A stretch of DNA of 64,000 nt. Origin: Mangifera indica. Taxonomy: Eukaryota > Streptophyta > Magnoliopsida > Sapindales > Anacardiaceae. Of this stretch, positions 53,451 through 64,000 are shown in pieces. A program made the translations under genes and the position numbers. The notes under the pieces are model-generated. The model searched no databases, was not told the origin of the DNA, and was given only the letters and a program-made list of their open reading frames with translations. Each line of letters opens with the position of its first letter. Positions within the stretch are counted from its first letter, which is position 1. Where the stretch lies: assembly GCF_011075055.1 (NCBI RefSeq), contig NC_058140.1, forward strand, positions 16,865,945 through 16,929,944, given 5' to 3'.

Positions 53451-54445
53451 AGATTTAGGGGTCATCCTAAGAGTAATGTCTGGTGAGTTATGAATAAATT
53501 TATATGGAAGCAAAATTTGTAAGATATAAGACCCACATGCATGCTATAAACTATGAGGGGGCACTTTACACTACACCGTCCGCAGTAGGGCACGTCTGTA
53601 GTAGGACATAGACCCTTAGTAGGGTCCGCTCGCAGTAGAGCTCAATTCAGATTCAGAAATAGTATAGTGAAAGAAAGAGAGCTTGAACTTAGAAAAGTGT
53701 CAAATCCCTATAGTTAGCTTCCAAAAAGTATCAAATAGACACCAGATGGGACAAAGTATGACCCAAATAGTAAAGAATAAACTAGATTACCACCTCAATT
53801 TATTATAGAGGTTAGGATGTGAGGTTGAGTCCCGAAAGTGAGTTAGAACAGGAAAAGATATAGTTTACTTGATTCTTTCCCCTTACTGAGTGTTCTTATC
53901 ACTCACTCCCTTTTCTTTCCTGATTGCAGGTACAGGTGATCGAGGTAGCTACGAGGCAAGGTCAGGTCAACGTAGGTAGATCCGACTGGAGCAGGTTATC
54001 TCTGATTTATATTATATGCATACAGTGGCATGTTCTTGTCGACTTTTGACTTTTTGAGATTATGGTATAGTTGCATATGATTACTCCCTGTTTTCAGATG
54101 CTTTCAGATGAGTTTTTTTATATGAGTATATACATCTTTTGTTCGCTTCCAGATTTTCAGTTTTCTTAGAATACTTTCTAAACACTTTTAATGATGCGTT
54201 TATTTTAAAGTATTTTTAAAAAGAAAAAAATACATAGACGCTCCGAATATTAATTCGTAACATTTCTCCTTCGGTGGGTAGTACTTCTGGGGAGGGATGT
54301 TACATTGACATATTTTGAGTAAAAGAAGAAAAAGAAATAATATTAGAAAAATGAGAAAATGAATATGTATTTAGCCTCCAAAATAATAATTCGTTTTTTT
54401 ATTATAAAAAAATTGTGAATTGGCGAATATTATACATTTTAGATA

Positions 54446-54620
54446 AGAGCAATACTATGTATACCCACTTTAGGTACATAAATATATACACATTCATATA
54501 TGTCATCGTATGATTGATTATTATTTTTTTTTTAATTCATAATCATCCAATCACATGATGACATATATAAATGTGTACACATTTGTGTACTTAAAGTGGG
54601 TACACATAATTTTATTGTTT
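54446..54620. mobile_element. Small hairpin MITE, same family as 23803-23931
   Basis: The left arm AGAGCAATACTATGTATACC then CACTTTAGGTACATAA is inverted at the right as TTGTGTACTTAAAGTGGGTA then CACATAATTTTATTGTTT. The inner arms ATATATGTCATCGTATGATT and ATCACATGATGACATATATA also pair. AGATA flanks both sides (54441-54445, 54621-54625), possibly extending to TTTAGATA. Non-coding. Confidence 0.65.
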
Positions 54621-54714
54621 AGATAATTTTATGTTTTATGTTTTTAAGTTTGTATTAAAACGATCTTTTTTTTAATTATTTCATGGAACAAAATTCACTA
54701 TAACTTTTAAAAAC

Positions 54715-54770
54715 TAAAGGGTTATAATCGATTTCACCAAACCTTAAAGTGGGAAATAGTTATTTGGCCA
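54715..54770. mobile_element. Right terminus of a Mutator-like element
   Basis: CACCAAACCTTAAAGTGGGA then AATAGTTATTTGGCC is the family right end, as at 59892. I could not place its left end. The upstream part may have been separated by later insertions or deleted. Confidence 0.5.
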
Positions 54771-54912
54771 AAATAATAGTGGGCGTTGAGCCATTTAGCA
54801 CAACCTAAATTGATAAGAGAACGCCGTCGTTTCAATCGTTCTACTGGAAGCTCTATCAACTTGATTCTTTCGTTTCGGTTAAGAGAAATAGACGATATAG
54901 AAACGGGGGTGT

Positions 54913-57900
54913 ATGTGGATGAGGCGAATGCGAGCAGGAGCTAACTCTATGTTTCTCATGAAACCTCCAACGCTCTCTGCGTCTGCTGAAATAACAATCA
55001 CAACTCCATGTCATTATTTTCGTCCTCCCTTTTCCCCATCCTTAAAATCTCCACCTGTTACTTTTCTTTCCATTTTCTCTCCCACTAGTCGCCCCCTTTC
55101 TACTTCTGCTCGTTCTGCACCGAATTCTGTAATTTCCTTTGATGAGTCTTGCTCGGATGCGGGTCAGTAAGCTTTTCGTAATCTCTTCTTTTATTACATA
55201 TGTATGGCGTCAAATTTAACCGAGTCTTTGCTTTTCTTAAGGAAACTGTGTTGACGGGAATGTTTTTCCACAAAAGAAGGGTTCGAAGGTGCTTCTTAAG
55301 GGAATGAGATACACTGAGCTTCAAGTATGTATAAACTTTTTACAGTTTTTATCATTTATTTCCCACTTAATGAGCTTATTTTGCATTGCAAGTTTTAAAC
55401 TTGTTATAAGTGATATAACGGTGTTTTTTAATGAGACCAGATGATTTGGATCTTTTGCTTTAGCTTGATGAATGAAATACACAATTTTTTAAGTTATGAT
55501 TATGAGTGTGTGCTTTGACAGCAATGGGTTCAGTCATATGGGTTCAGATCAGGTCAGGCTTTAATGTTGTGGAAGCGCCTTTATGGGAACAACATCTGGG
55601 CACATTGTATTGACGAGATGGAAGGTACTATTATTTGGTTGTTGGAGTTTATTTGTCATAGACTTACCACATAAATTCAGCTATTCAACTTCTTGTGGGG
55701 AGATTGTATTGGGTACCTTCCTGTATATGGGTTTTAAGAATTGTACATCATGTAGGTTTGAACAAGGATTTCAAGAAAATGTTGAGTGAACATGCTGAAT
55801 TCAAGGCATTATCTTTGAAAGACATTTTCACAGCATCTGATGGAACTAAGAAGGTAGAAATAATCTTTTTTGTTTGTGTTATGTTTATTAGTTACTATCC
55901 CTTGTAATTGTCTATGTGCCAGATATTTGACATTGATGTTTCACATTTAGACTAGAACATTGCATTACTTTGAGAATCTTCTCATTGATTTTGAAACTCA
56001 CAGGAGGTTTCAGATTTTATTTGTGCTGGATGATGGATTGGTGATAGAAACAGTGATCATTCCATGTGATAGAGGTAGAACGACTGTCTGTGTTTCAAGT
56101 CAGGTGGGATGTGCCATGAACTGTCAGTTCTGCTACACTGGCAGGCAAGTATAATGTTTTGCATCTAAGCTTCACAATATATGTTGGTCTTGGTTTTGTT
56201 CCCTTATTTAAGGTTCATAACATGATGTCTTCATTTTACAGGATGGGTTTGAAGAGACATCTGACCACAGCTGAGATAGTAGAGCAGGCTGTATTTGCAC
56301 GGCGCCTGCTCTCAAATGAAGTTGGTTCAATTTCTAATGTTGTATTTATGGTAAGTGCACATTCAGAAGTAACCTTTCAGTCTACTGGGGCTTTTCAAGT
56401 GGAGCGATATTTTGTTCCTGGTCCTGTAACAATAGACCCTATTAACATGCTCAATGTGGTTTCATGACTTTTTCCTTTTTATATTAGAAAAAAAGTTATG
56501 TGTTATTTTTCATGTACAGATGTCCAAACTTTGATTTCTAATACCCTGTTTATTCAATTTTAACCCCAATGATTTCCTCAGAAACTGTTGTTAAGGAAAC
56601 AAAATCAGTTTTTGTATTTATGACATAGATATAGTTTGCAACGATCGATAATTTTATTTTATTTTTTTTGGCATGGTTTTCCAAAAGATGTTTATGCATA
56701 TCTTTTTACTAGATTTCAGTAAATTTTTTTTCTTGTATGTCTGGCTTTTTCTAATATGTACTTTGTTAATCCTTTTGGAGGACTGCAATTTCTCACAGAC
56801 ATGCACAACACTTATACACACACAGAAATGAGAAAAATAGTCTTATAATTCACTACTATCATGCTTTTTTTTCCAATTGGTCGTAACTTTGTACCATTTT
56901 TTGATCATTACACGCTGATATACTGTTGAGCAGAGGTTTTAAAATTTTCATCTTCTCTATTGCTTAGCATGGACCGGTTATATTATGTGGTCTATTCTAA
57001 TTATTGGCATGAAAATTCTTATGTAGGGAATGGGAGAGCCACTTCACAATGTTGAAAATGTCATAAAAGCATCCGACATTATGGTACATGAGCAGGGCCT
57101 TCACTTCAGTCCTCGCAAGGTCACTGTTTCTACAAGTGGGCTTGTCCCCCAGCTGAAACGATTTCTCCATGAGTCCAATTGTGCCTTGGCTGTTAGTTTG
57201 AATGCTACAACTGATGAGGTATTATATTTCTAGCTTTATTTTGGTTGAAACAAATAATTGATAGCTTGATTGGCAGATAGAGAGGATTGACCTCCTTTTG
57301 ACAAAATATGCAGGTCAGAAACTGGATCATGCCAATTAATCGAAAGTATAAACTCGGGTTGCTTCTTGAGACCCTTCGGGAGGAACTACGTTATAAACAT
57401 AATTACAAAGTTTTGTTTGAATATGTAATGCTTGCAGGAGTTAACGACAGGTTAGATAAACCTTTCTTATTATCTATGGCACATTGATAGTAGAAAAAAG
57501 TTTGCTGGTAGTTTGTATGTTAACCTGCTATAATCATGACCTTGATCCATTTTCTTTTTTCATCTGTTTGTGAGAGACTTAATATGTTTAAATCTGGAGT
57601 CACTGAGTTTCAGTGTCTATTATATTGCAGCTTGGATGATGCAAAGAGGCTTATTGATCTAGTTCAGGGCATTCCTTGTAAAATCAACCTCATTTCATTC
57701 AATCCTCATTCTGGATCACAGTTTAGGCCAACCAGTTATGAGAAGATGATTGAGTTTCGAAATGTTCTTGCTGAGGCAGGGTGCATTGTTTTCTTGCGAC
57801 TCAGTCGAGGTGATGATCAGATGGCTGCATGTGGTCAGCTGGGAAAGCCTGGTGTAATACAGGCCCCTCTACTCCGTGTTCCCGAACAATTTCAAACGGC

Positions 57901-57919
57901 TTTAAACACATCTTTATGA
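54913..57919 (+). CDS. RlmN-type dual-specificity RNA methyltransferase (radical SAM)
   Basis: Nine exons: 54913-55162, 55242-55324, 55522-55624, 55756-55853, 56014-56144, 56242-56350, 57027-57218, 57314-57450, 57631-57919, giving 463 aa. Bacterial RlmN methylates C2 of A2503 in 23S rRNA and of A37 in some tRNAs. The 4Fe-4S motif is C211-x3-C215-x2-C218 in [11 protein letters not shown]. The two further Cys needed for the ping-pong mechanism are present as C204 (TVCVSSQ) and C435 (MAACGQL). [18 protein letters not shown] and SLNATTDE are family motifs. Residues 1-75 are Ser/Pro/Thr-rich with little acid, consistent with an organelle transit peptide, probably chloroplast. Intron 5 has a GC donor (AG|GCAAGT), required by the frame. 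Intron 6 is the longest, 676 bp. Confidence 0.92.
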
Positions 57920-58079
57920 TTTATGATCACCTAAGACAGACTATGTCAAATTTGAGACACAAGCATTTCATTTGAACCAGAAGACGTGTAAATCTTTTTC
58001 GGATTTTATATAATTAAGTTAAAATTGGATGGATGTATATTTTTTTTTAATTTTAGCTGAGGCGGAGAAACAAATTTTT

Positions 58080-58744
58080 GGCCAAAAGACTTATTCCCAC
58101 CCAAGGTATTGTGAAATCCCAAATTCACATCTTTAAATTTTCAAAAATTCAAATATTCACTTGTTACTTAAAATTTATTAAATTTTTTTGTTATAGTCAA
58201 GATTAAAATTGTTATTTTGTTAATAATATTAAAAAAATTATAATTTTATCTTATTTCTCTCGTAGTTTATGAAAACTAACAACTTTATTTCTTACTAAAT
58301 ATTTTAAGTTTTAAAAAATGATTATTCCTTCCCTCTAAGTTTTTCTTTTTGAAACTCTTTGACCATCACACCATCATAGGTGCCAACCTCTTCTTGCCCT
58401 CACTGTTGGAATCGTCGAATAACCTTCTTGATGATTTTGATGGTGAGGGTGGGAAGACAGTGGCGTCGGTGACGGTGTGGTGATTGGAGGGTTTTGATAT
58501 GAAAAACCTAAGTGAAGAGAAATTATCATTTTTTAAAACTTGAAATGTTTAATTAGAGATAAAATTGTTAGTTTTTAAAATTTAAAAAAAGAAATATGAT
58601 AAAATTATAATTTTTTAATATTATCAAAAAGATAATAGTTTTATTTTTAATTTTATTGAAAAGGTTTAATCAATTTTAAATAAATATTTGAGTTTTAAAA
58701 AACAAATGGATGAAAGGGTGAGATTTTACTTTACCTTTTTGGCC
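58080..58744. mobile_element. Mutator-like non-autonomous TIR element, copy 4
   Basis: The left end is GGCCAAAAGACTTATTCCCA; the right end finishes TTTACCTTTTTGGCC. Flanking 9-bp words are CAAATTTTT (58071-58079) and TAAATTTTT (58745-58753), 8 of 9 matching. Inverted arms of about 260 bp surround a short core with GGTGATGG/CCATCACC words. Non-coding. It lies in the 3' flank of the RlmN-like gene, 160 bp after its stop codon. Confidence 0.7.
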
Positions 58745-58987
58745 TAAATTTTTTTATATATATTCTTGGTCACGTGGATCATTTGGCGAAATACTTTTTC
58801 CTTTGTTTAAAGCCTTAACTTTCTCTTTTGTGGTGGAAGAAGATTCTGTTTTTCCTTTTGGTAAGAGTTGATTGCTTTACGTCACAGAGCATCTCAATCT
58901 AAACAGGTGGCACCAGTCTGTGGTGAAATTCCTTGTAATTATCCATCGTTCCATTCCATGTGGACCAAACTTCTTTCATTTTTTTTT

Positions 58988-59892
58988 GGCCAAATGACTA
59001 TTTCCCACCTAAGGTTTGATGTTTTCTCAAGTTTTCATCTTTTAACTAGGAAAACACTAAATGCCCATTCATGGCTGGTTAGATTTAACAAAATTCTATC
59101 AGTGATAAAGATAAAATCATCATTTTCTCTATAATATTAAAAATAAACTTAAATAGAATCTATTTTACCCCCCTAAACTTTAAAAACTAAAACTTTCCCC
59201 CAGTCTAAGTTTTAAAAAATCGTAGTTTCACCATAGGGTTTCTTTTTGAAATTTCCAGCGACATCTCCGGCTCCATTGCCTACGGTCTCTCCCTCCCGAA
59301 GTATCCTCTCCTTCCGACGATCTCTTTCCTCTCATTTGGACCTCCCATCGGAGTCGGAGAAGCCGTGGAAGATGAAGAACTTCGTCGAGGAAGACGAAGT
59401 TCTTCGTCTTCCCAGTCGTCGTTGTCTTCATCTTCCAACTGCGATCGGACTTAATCTTCATCTTCATCTTTCAACTGCGATCGTCGTCGAAGACGAGATC
59501 TCGTCTTCGTCGTCTAGGAAGACGATTTCTCTTCCCAGACGACTTATCTCTACGTCGGATGAGTAGTGCAAGAGTTTAGGACGGCCGTCGGTGGAAGAAA
59601 AACCGTCGGGAGGGGAAGACGGCCGGTGATGGCGTCAGAGAGATAAACCCTAGGGGGGAAATAAGATATTTTCAAACCCTAGGGGGGGGAAATGAGGTAT
59701 TTTCAAACTTAGCTTTAAAAAAAAATGTTAATTTTTAAACTTTTACTGAGAAAAACGAGATTAAATTTACCACCATTAGAATTTTGTTAAATCTAACCGA
59801 TCATGAATAGGTGTTTGATGTTTCCATAGTTAAAAAGTGAAAACTTGAGAAATCATCAAACCTTGGGTGGGGTGGGAAATAGCCGTTTGGCC
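58988..59892. mobile_element. Mutator-like non-autonomous TIR element, copy 5 (GC-rich core)
   Basis: The left end is GGCCAAATGACTATTTCCCA; the right end is GGGAAATAGCCGTTTGGCC. Each side is flanked by at least nine T residues (58979-58987; from 59893), consistent with but not proof of a 9-bp duplication. Arms are about 260 bp. The core shares wording with copy 3 (CTCCGGCTCCATTGCC against CTCCGGTGCCATTGCT, then CTCTCCCTCCC, then CCTCTCATTTGGA) and is full of GAAGACGAA/TTCGTCTTC. Frames through it are low-complexity and not called. Confidence 0.8.
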
Positions 59893-60304
59893 TTTTTTTT
59901 TTTTTAATAATCATTAATACTCAAATTAATTCTAACAGTAAACATAATAATTGCTGTGCAAAATTAATATAACTGCGGTAATGATTGATCATTTTGATCC
60001 ATCAACCGACAGAGGGAGAGGAAGAAGGGAAGAGGGAGACATGTGTCCTACTGACAGTTATAAATTAATATAATATTTGTTCCCTTTCATTTTTTTCTTC
60101 ATTATTTGATTTTTGGCAGTTTCATAAGCTTTCAAGTTTCAACTATCACTTTCTCTTTCGCTTCTGCCTTAATAAAATGTTCATATTAAACCATTCATCT
60201 TCCATAACGTTTCTCCCCTCCAGAATTTACAACAATTTACCACCACGTAACGCTCTATTCCTTATCGCCTGGTGCATTCCACGTCACAAACTCCCGGCAT
60301 TCCT

Positions 60305-60312
60305 TTATATAA
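60305..60312 (+). promoter_or_regulatory. TATA box of the VEN4/SAMHD1-like gene
   Basis: TTTATATAAC lies about 185 bp upstream of the ATG. The intervening CT-rich sequence is typical of a plant 5' UTR and may contain a small leader intron, with a possible donor TTGTGAGTATCG near 60380. Confidence 0.45.
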
Positions 60313-60494
60313 CTGCCTTTTCCCTCTCTCATTTCCCACACGTTACACGTTAACCATTCTTTATAACCCTAAGCTATAGCTTGTGAGTATCGAATTTCAA
60401 TTCTCTACTTCTTTCTCTTTTTTCCTTTTTTCTCGGAAGTTCATTCTCTCTATTTTTTTCTACTCTTCGTGTTCAGAGTTTCATCGAGCTCACA

Positions 60495-63400
60495 ATGGGA
60501 ACTACTGCGGATGACCAGCTCTCGTACTTGCACACTTTGGAGCCTTTATGTGACCGCCGCTTCTCAAAGCATGTTCATGATAATGTTCACGGCAACATCT
60601 ATCTAGATAAGGTAATAGCTTCTATTCTACATTTATTTTGTTCTTCTTCTTTTGAATTATATGTTATTTTGATTCTATAAATGATTTTCTTTGTGTTTTT
60701 GCAATTTGATGTAGCTACCTGATTGAAACGTTTAATTTATTTGCATAATTTTTTTTTTTTTTGTAGAACTTTGAAGAATTATTTACGCACTTACCAAAAA
60801 AAAGAAGAATTATTTATGCGTTATTTGAGTTTAAATTTGAATCAAGTAGAACTGAATTTGAATTCGACTTCAATTTTCTTTTTCTGGATCCATAATTTAT
60901 TTATTAATTTAAGTTGGAGATATGACCTTAGAAGATGATAAACATGAGGAAATACTTTAAAAAAGAGAGGAAAAAAAAAACCAGAGCACGTTACAATGAT
61001 TTACAGTTCACAACATTAATTATAATTGTTCGTCATGGTCGTTGCCGTGCAATCCTGGAAAGTGCTGAGTGGTTGTTTACTGTATGTGACGTATCATGTC
61101 ACTTAAAGTGCCTTGCACGCATTTCATCGTTGTACAATTATGTTGCTAATTTAAACTTAATTAGTACTTTTCTCTAAATGCAGCTGTCTTTGAAGTTTAT
61201 TGATACTGAACAATTTCAGAGGCAAGTTTTAAAGGGTCCAATGATTTGAAAGGATTTCTGTGTCTTTACTTTTTATTGTGTGTTAAGATTGTCTTCTGAT
61301 AATCTTTTATTATAATTTACAGACTTCGCGATCTAAAGCAACTTGGTGAGTAATGACGTTTTCTAGACTAAACTACTAAGAAATTTGTCATTTAATATGG
61401 TTCAACCTGGTGAGTATTGAGGTCCTCATAATAGTTTAATATTGTAGAATATTCTATCTCATGATCTTGCGATACTTTACCGAAATTTCTTTAAAATTAA
61501 AGGTTTATCAAACTTATGACCACTGAATTTGCTTTGGTCCCTGCATTGTTTACGGCAGAATAGTGAACTTTGGTCTATCTTTCATCACTTGTGAATTCCA
61601 ATATGGTGGGATGTACATTTATGTTATATGCTTCTGTAAACGGTTACCATAACTAAATATTGTGATATGAAGAATTTTACTTTGTTAGTACGGTAGTTTT
61701 TGACAGCCAAGATAGAAGTGATTTTGAGTTCCTCTGACCCTGATTAAGTTCAGCATGCTGAATAAATGTGTAACAATATGTCTAATCAATTGAAGAGTGC
61801 TACATTCATAATATTCTTTATATTTTCTCCATGTGGACAAGGTGCTTCCAAGTGCACTTCTGCCTGTGGGCTCAAAATCAATGTGTAACCTAAAAGTTTT
61901 TTTTGTCCAGGTCTAGCATACTTGGTTTACCCTGGAGCTGTACATTCTCGATTTGAACATTCATTAGGGGTTTATTGGCTGGCCGGCGCTGCTGTTTGGA
62001 CAATTAAAGCTTTCCATGTAACAACTTCTCTTTCTGTCTGGTTATCCTCATTCTACCTATCACATGGAAATCTTTCTTTATATGCATGCCATCCTTGTAG
62101 GGCTCTGAGTTTGATATTGATCGTGCTGATATACAGACTGTGAAACTTGCTGGTAATGAATTGTGTTCATCAGCAGACTTTCTTTGTCTTTTAGTTGTGA
62201 GTTTGAATCTGTCTTATTCTTTTGTTTATTTTCTATGCAGGACTTCTACATGACATTGGACATGGACCATTTAGTCACACGTTTGAGCGCGAGTTTCTTC
62301 CGCGAGTTCTTAACGGATCCAACTGGTGATTAACTTTCTTCAATAGATTATATGTTTTGTTCTCTTTCACAACAGACAACCAAAGCATAATTCGATTTAA
62401 CTTAATACTATTAATGGTGTCAGTGGATAAAGTAACAATGGTGACAACCGTCAAATAAAGATCTTAGAATCATAGCTTACATTAATTAATAAGATTTCAT
62501 TTTTAAATTACTGTTTATATCTATTGAAGCAAATGTATGGTGACCTCAATAGTCATGTAATTTTCTGTTTGTTCTCTCACCATGTAAGTTGAGACGACTA
62601 CTTTTTGAATATCTATTAGAATGCCATCTTAGAACTCTATATTTCTTAGACATACAAAATTATCAAATTTTCATACAAGTGCTCTCTACTTTCACAATAT
62701 GTATTCGATATAATTTATGTAGTTATATTTTAACAAGATTTTCAAAGACATTTCCATGGTTGAGAAGAAATAAGATAATTTGATTTTCTTCTAGGTGTTA
62801 TATACTAAAATGCAAAACTTCTCTACCATCAAGTGGTATTATTTAGGCTGATGAAACATAATATTCTTTTCGTTTCTGAGCTGCCCTTGTGAAATTTTTA
62901 TAGGCCTTGTACTTAGAGATTTAATACATTGCTTTTGAGTAATTAATCTAATTAAATATTGTCAGGTCTCATGAGGACATGTCTGCAAAGATGATAGACT
63001 ACATTGTTGATGAGCACAATATTGAGATTGATTCTGAAAGCATCAAGAGAGTAAAGGTTACATTACTTAACCTTCTATTTTCTTCTTTCACTTTTCTCTC
63101 GATAAACTCATACTCATAAGCACCCCTCTATCCATTGGAGTTCCATCATGATACAGAAGATGAAAGTTGCAGAATTTTATATTATGTTTTGGGATATTTA
63201 TGTTACGAGCATGTTGCTCCAAGAATACCTAGCTGGCAGACAGTCTTATTTGGAATGATTTTCTTATCATTTTTGCATCCTAGCTATCATGCCCTTAGAC
63301 ATGGCCAATGTATGCTTTCGTATGTTTGTCAAAATGTTGATATCCTCTCATGTTAGCATCTTTTGGTTACAATGACTTCTGAAGGTTTTTTATCCAAGCA

Positions 63401-64000
63401 TTCTATGCACACATGAATAAGAATTTGCATGTAGAAATATGGACTCTGATATATATTTGATTTCTTAACAGGAAATGATTGTTGCTAGCCATACTTCTGA
63501 CAGGGTAATTCATCTAATTGTCCAACCTTTTTAACTTGGCTTATGCTAGTAGTTCTAAATTCTTATCCTTTGATGTATGTAGAGTACAAAGGAAAAGCAG
63601 TTTTTATATGATATTGTTGCAAATGGTCGAAATGGAATTGATGTGGACAAGTGAGGCCACTAATTTTTCTCATCTCTTTGTGATAATTATTTTGATAGAT
63701 CCACATGGTTTTGACTACAGAAAGTCATTGCACTTCATTTGTTTATAGGTTTGATTACATTGTACGTGATTCCCGGGCTTGTGGTCTTGGCTGCAATTTT
63801 CAGTTTGAAAGGTATGTTTCAATTTCTTCTGGAGGTTTAACCTTATGGCAGATACATGATAATGCTCATCCTTCAGTTTAAGTTCAAATTATCGTGATGT
63901 GTGTGAACGTCCAGAGGTTGGAATCAAGCTTTTTGCTTTATTGTCATGCACTGTAAATAAAATCTTTGTACCTTTTTTTAATCAATTTGGCAGGTTAATG
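60495..64000 (+). CDS. VEN4: SAMHD1-type dNTP triphosphohydrolase, 5' part (VENOSA4-like)
   Basis: Exons seen: 60495-60611, 61184-61221, 61323-61345 (23 bp), 61911-62017, 62101-62152, 62241-62325, 62966-63056, 63472-63504, 63583-63650, 63749-63811, and 63994 onward, cut by the window edge. All junctions are in frame. The family cleaves dNTPs to deoxynucleoside and triphosphate; in Arabidopsis VEN4 loss disturbs dNTP pools and leaf/chloroplast development. HD-domain residues are H76 in [15 protein letters not shown] and H116-D117 in [18 protein letters not shown], and the later [15 protein letters not shown] contains the fourth metal-ligand Asp region. [11 protein letters not shown] is conserved with the animal protein. 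The second intron has a GC donor (AG|GCAAGT) required by the frame. No SAM domain precedes the HD domain, as is usual in plants. The C-terminal part lies outside the window. Confidence 0.93.

Larger units (their letters stand above)
52064..54304. mobile_element. Solo LTR of a long-LTR retrotransposon (probably Ty3/gypsy)
   Basis: It starts TGTAATACC and ends GGGATGTTACA, flanked by the exact 5-bp duplication TTGAC (52059-52063 and 54305-54309). TG...CA termini with a 5-bp duplication define an LTR retrotransposon insertion. No internal gag/pol sequence or second LTR is present, so it is a solo LTR of 2241 bp. Inside are an (AT)n run (52149-52185), three tandem copies of a unit of about 190 bp (from about 52720 to 53290), a GAAA-rich stretch (53305-53440) and a segment TAGTAGGGTCCGCTCGCAGT-like near 53578-53645. 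Superfamily is inferred from LTR length and overall wording; the strand is undetermined. Confidence 0.8.

Noticed and set aside
52114..53486. Phe/Ser- and Lys/Arg-rich frames in the 52-53.5 kb interval
   Set aside because: They come from AT, CT and GAAA simple repeats inside or beside the solo LTR.
54380..54770. A complete Mutator-like element ending at 54770 with AAAATAATA duplications
   Set aside because: AAAATAATA does occur near 54380, but what follows it (ATTCGTTTT) is not a family left end. In AT-rich DNA the match is probably chance.

Overview
This window is nuclear DNA of a flowering plant, most likely a eudicot. The evidence is spliced genes with GT-AG introns, very AT-rich intergenic DNA, many short TIR and foldback elements, and plant-specific families (DUF1645, BURP, R2R3-MYB, AOR). 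I cannot fix the species from the sequence. I support ten protein genes, nine complete and one cut by the right edge. Splice junctions were read by eye and checked for reading-frame continuity and fit to remembered family sequences; no alignment was run.

Layout. 2.1-2.9 kb: intronless DUF1645 gene (+). 5.4-10.3 kb: AMSH2-like K63-type deubiquitinase (-), nine coding exons plus two leader exons. 13.5-18.9 kb: beta carbonic anhydrase (+) with two alternative first exons, predicting a long Cys-rich N-terminal form and a short cytosolic form. 21.1-22.0 kb: R2R3-MYB (-) with the bHLH-interaction signature. 25.0-27.6 kb: chloroplast alkenal/one oxidoreductase AOR (-), facing an OB-fold single-strand nucleic-acid-binding protein gene (+, 28.9-30.5 kb) across a shared region with four CACGTG boxes. 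34.5-36.4 kb: BURP-domain PG1-beta cell-wall protein (+). 42.0-43.2 kb: bHLH162/bHLH36-like factor (+). 54.9-57.9 kb: RlmN-type radical-SAM RNA methyltransferase (+). 60.5 kb to the right edge: SAMHD1/VEN4 dNTP triphosphohydrolase (+, partial). The genes do not form one pathway. Several products are expected in chloroplasts or affect them (AOR, probably the RlmN homologue, VEN4 through dNTP supply).

The rest is largely mobile-element DNA. A family of Mutator-like non-autonomous elements (termini near GGCCAAA-GACTATTTCCCACC) occurs in at least five intact copies, four with exact or near-exact 9-bp target duplications and one flanked by T-tracts, plus decayed ends. Other elements are a hAT-like element with an 8-bp duplication, a 1.2-kb TIR element full of GGGTTGGC motifs, PIF/Harbinger-like MITEs with TTA duplications, small hairpin MITEs, and a 2.24-kb solo LTR bounded by TTGAC.

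The observations most worth following are the dual-start carbonic anhydrase, two GC-AG introns that the reading frame requires, the element family with its conserved GC-rich interior, and the G-box-rich divergent promoter. I see no wholly new biological system.
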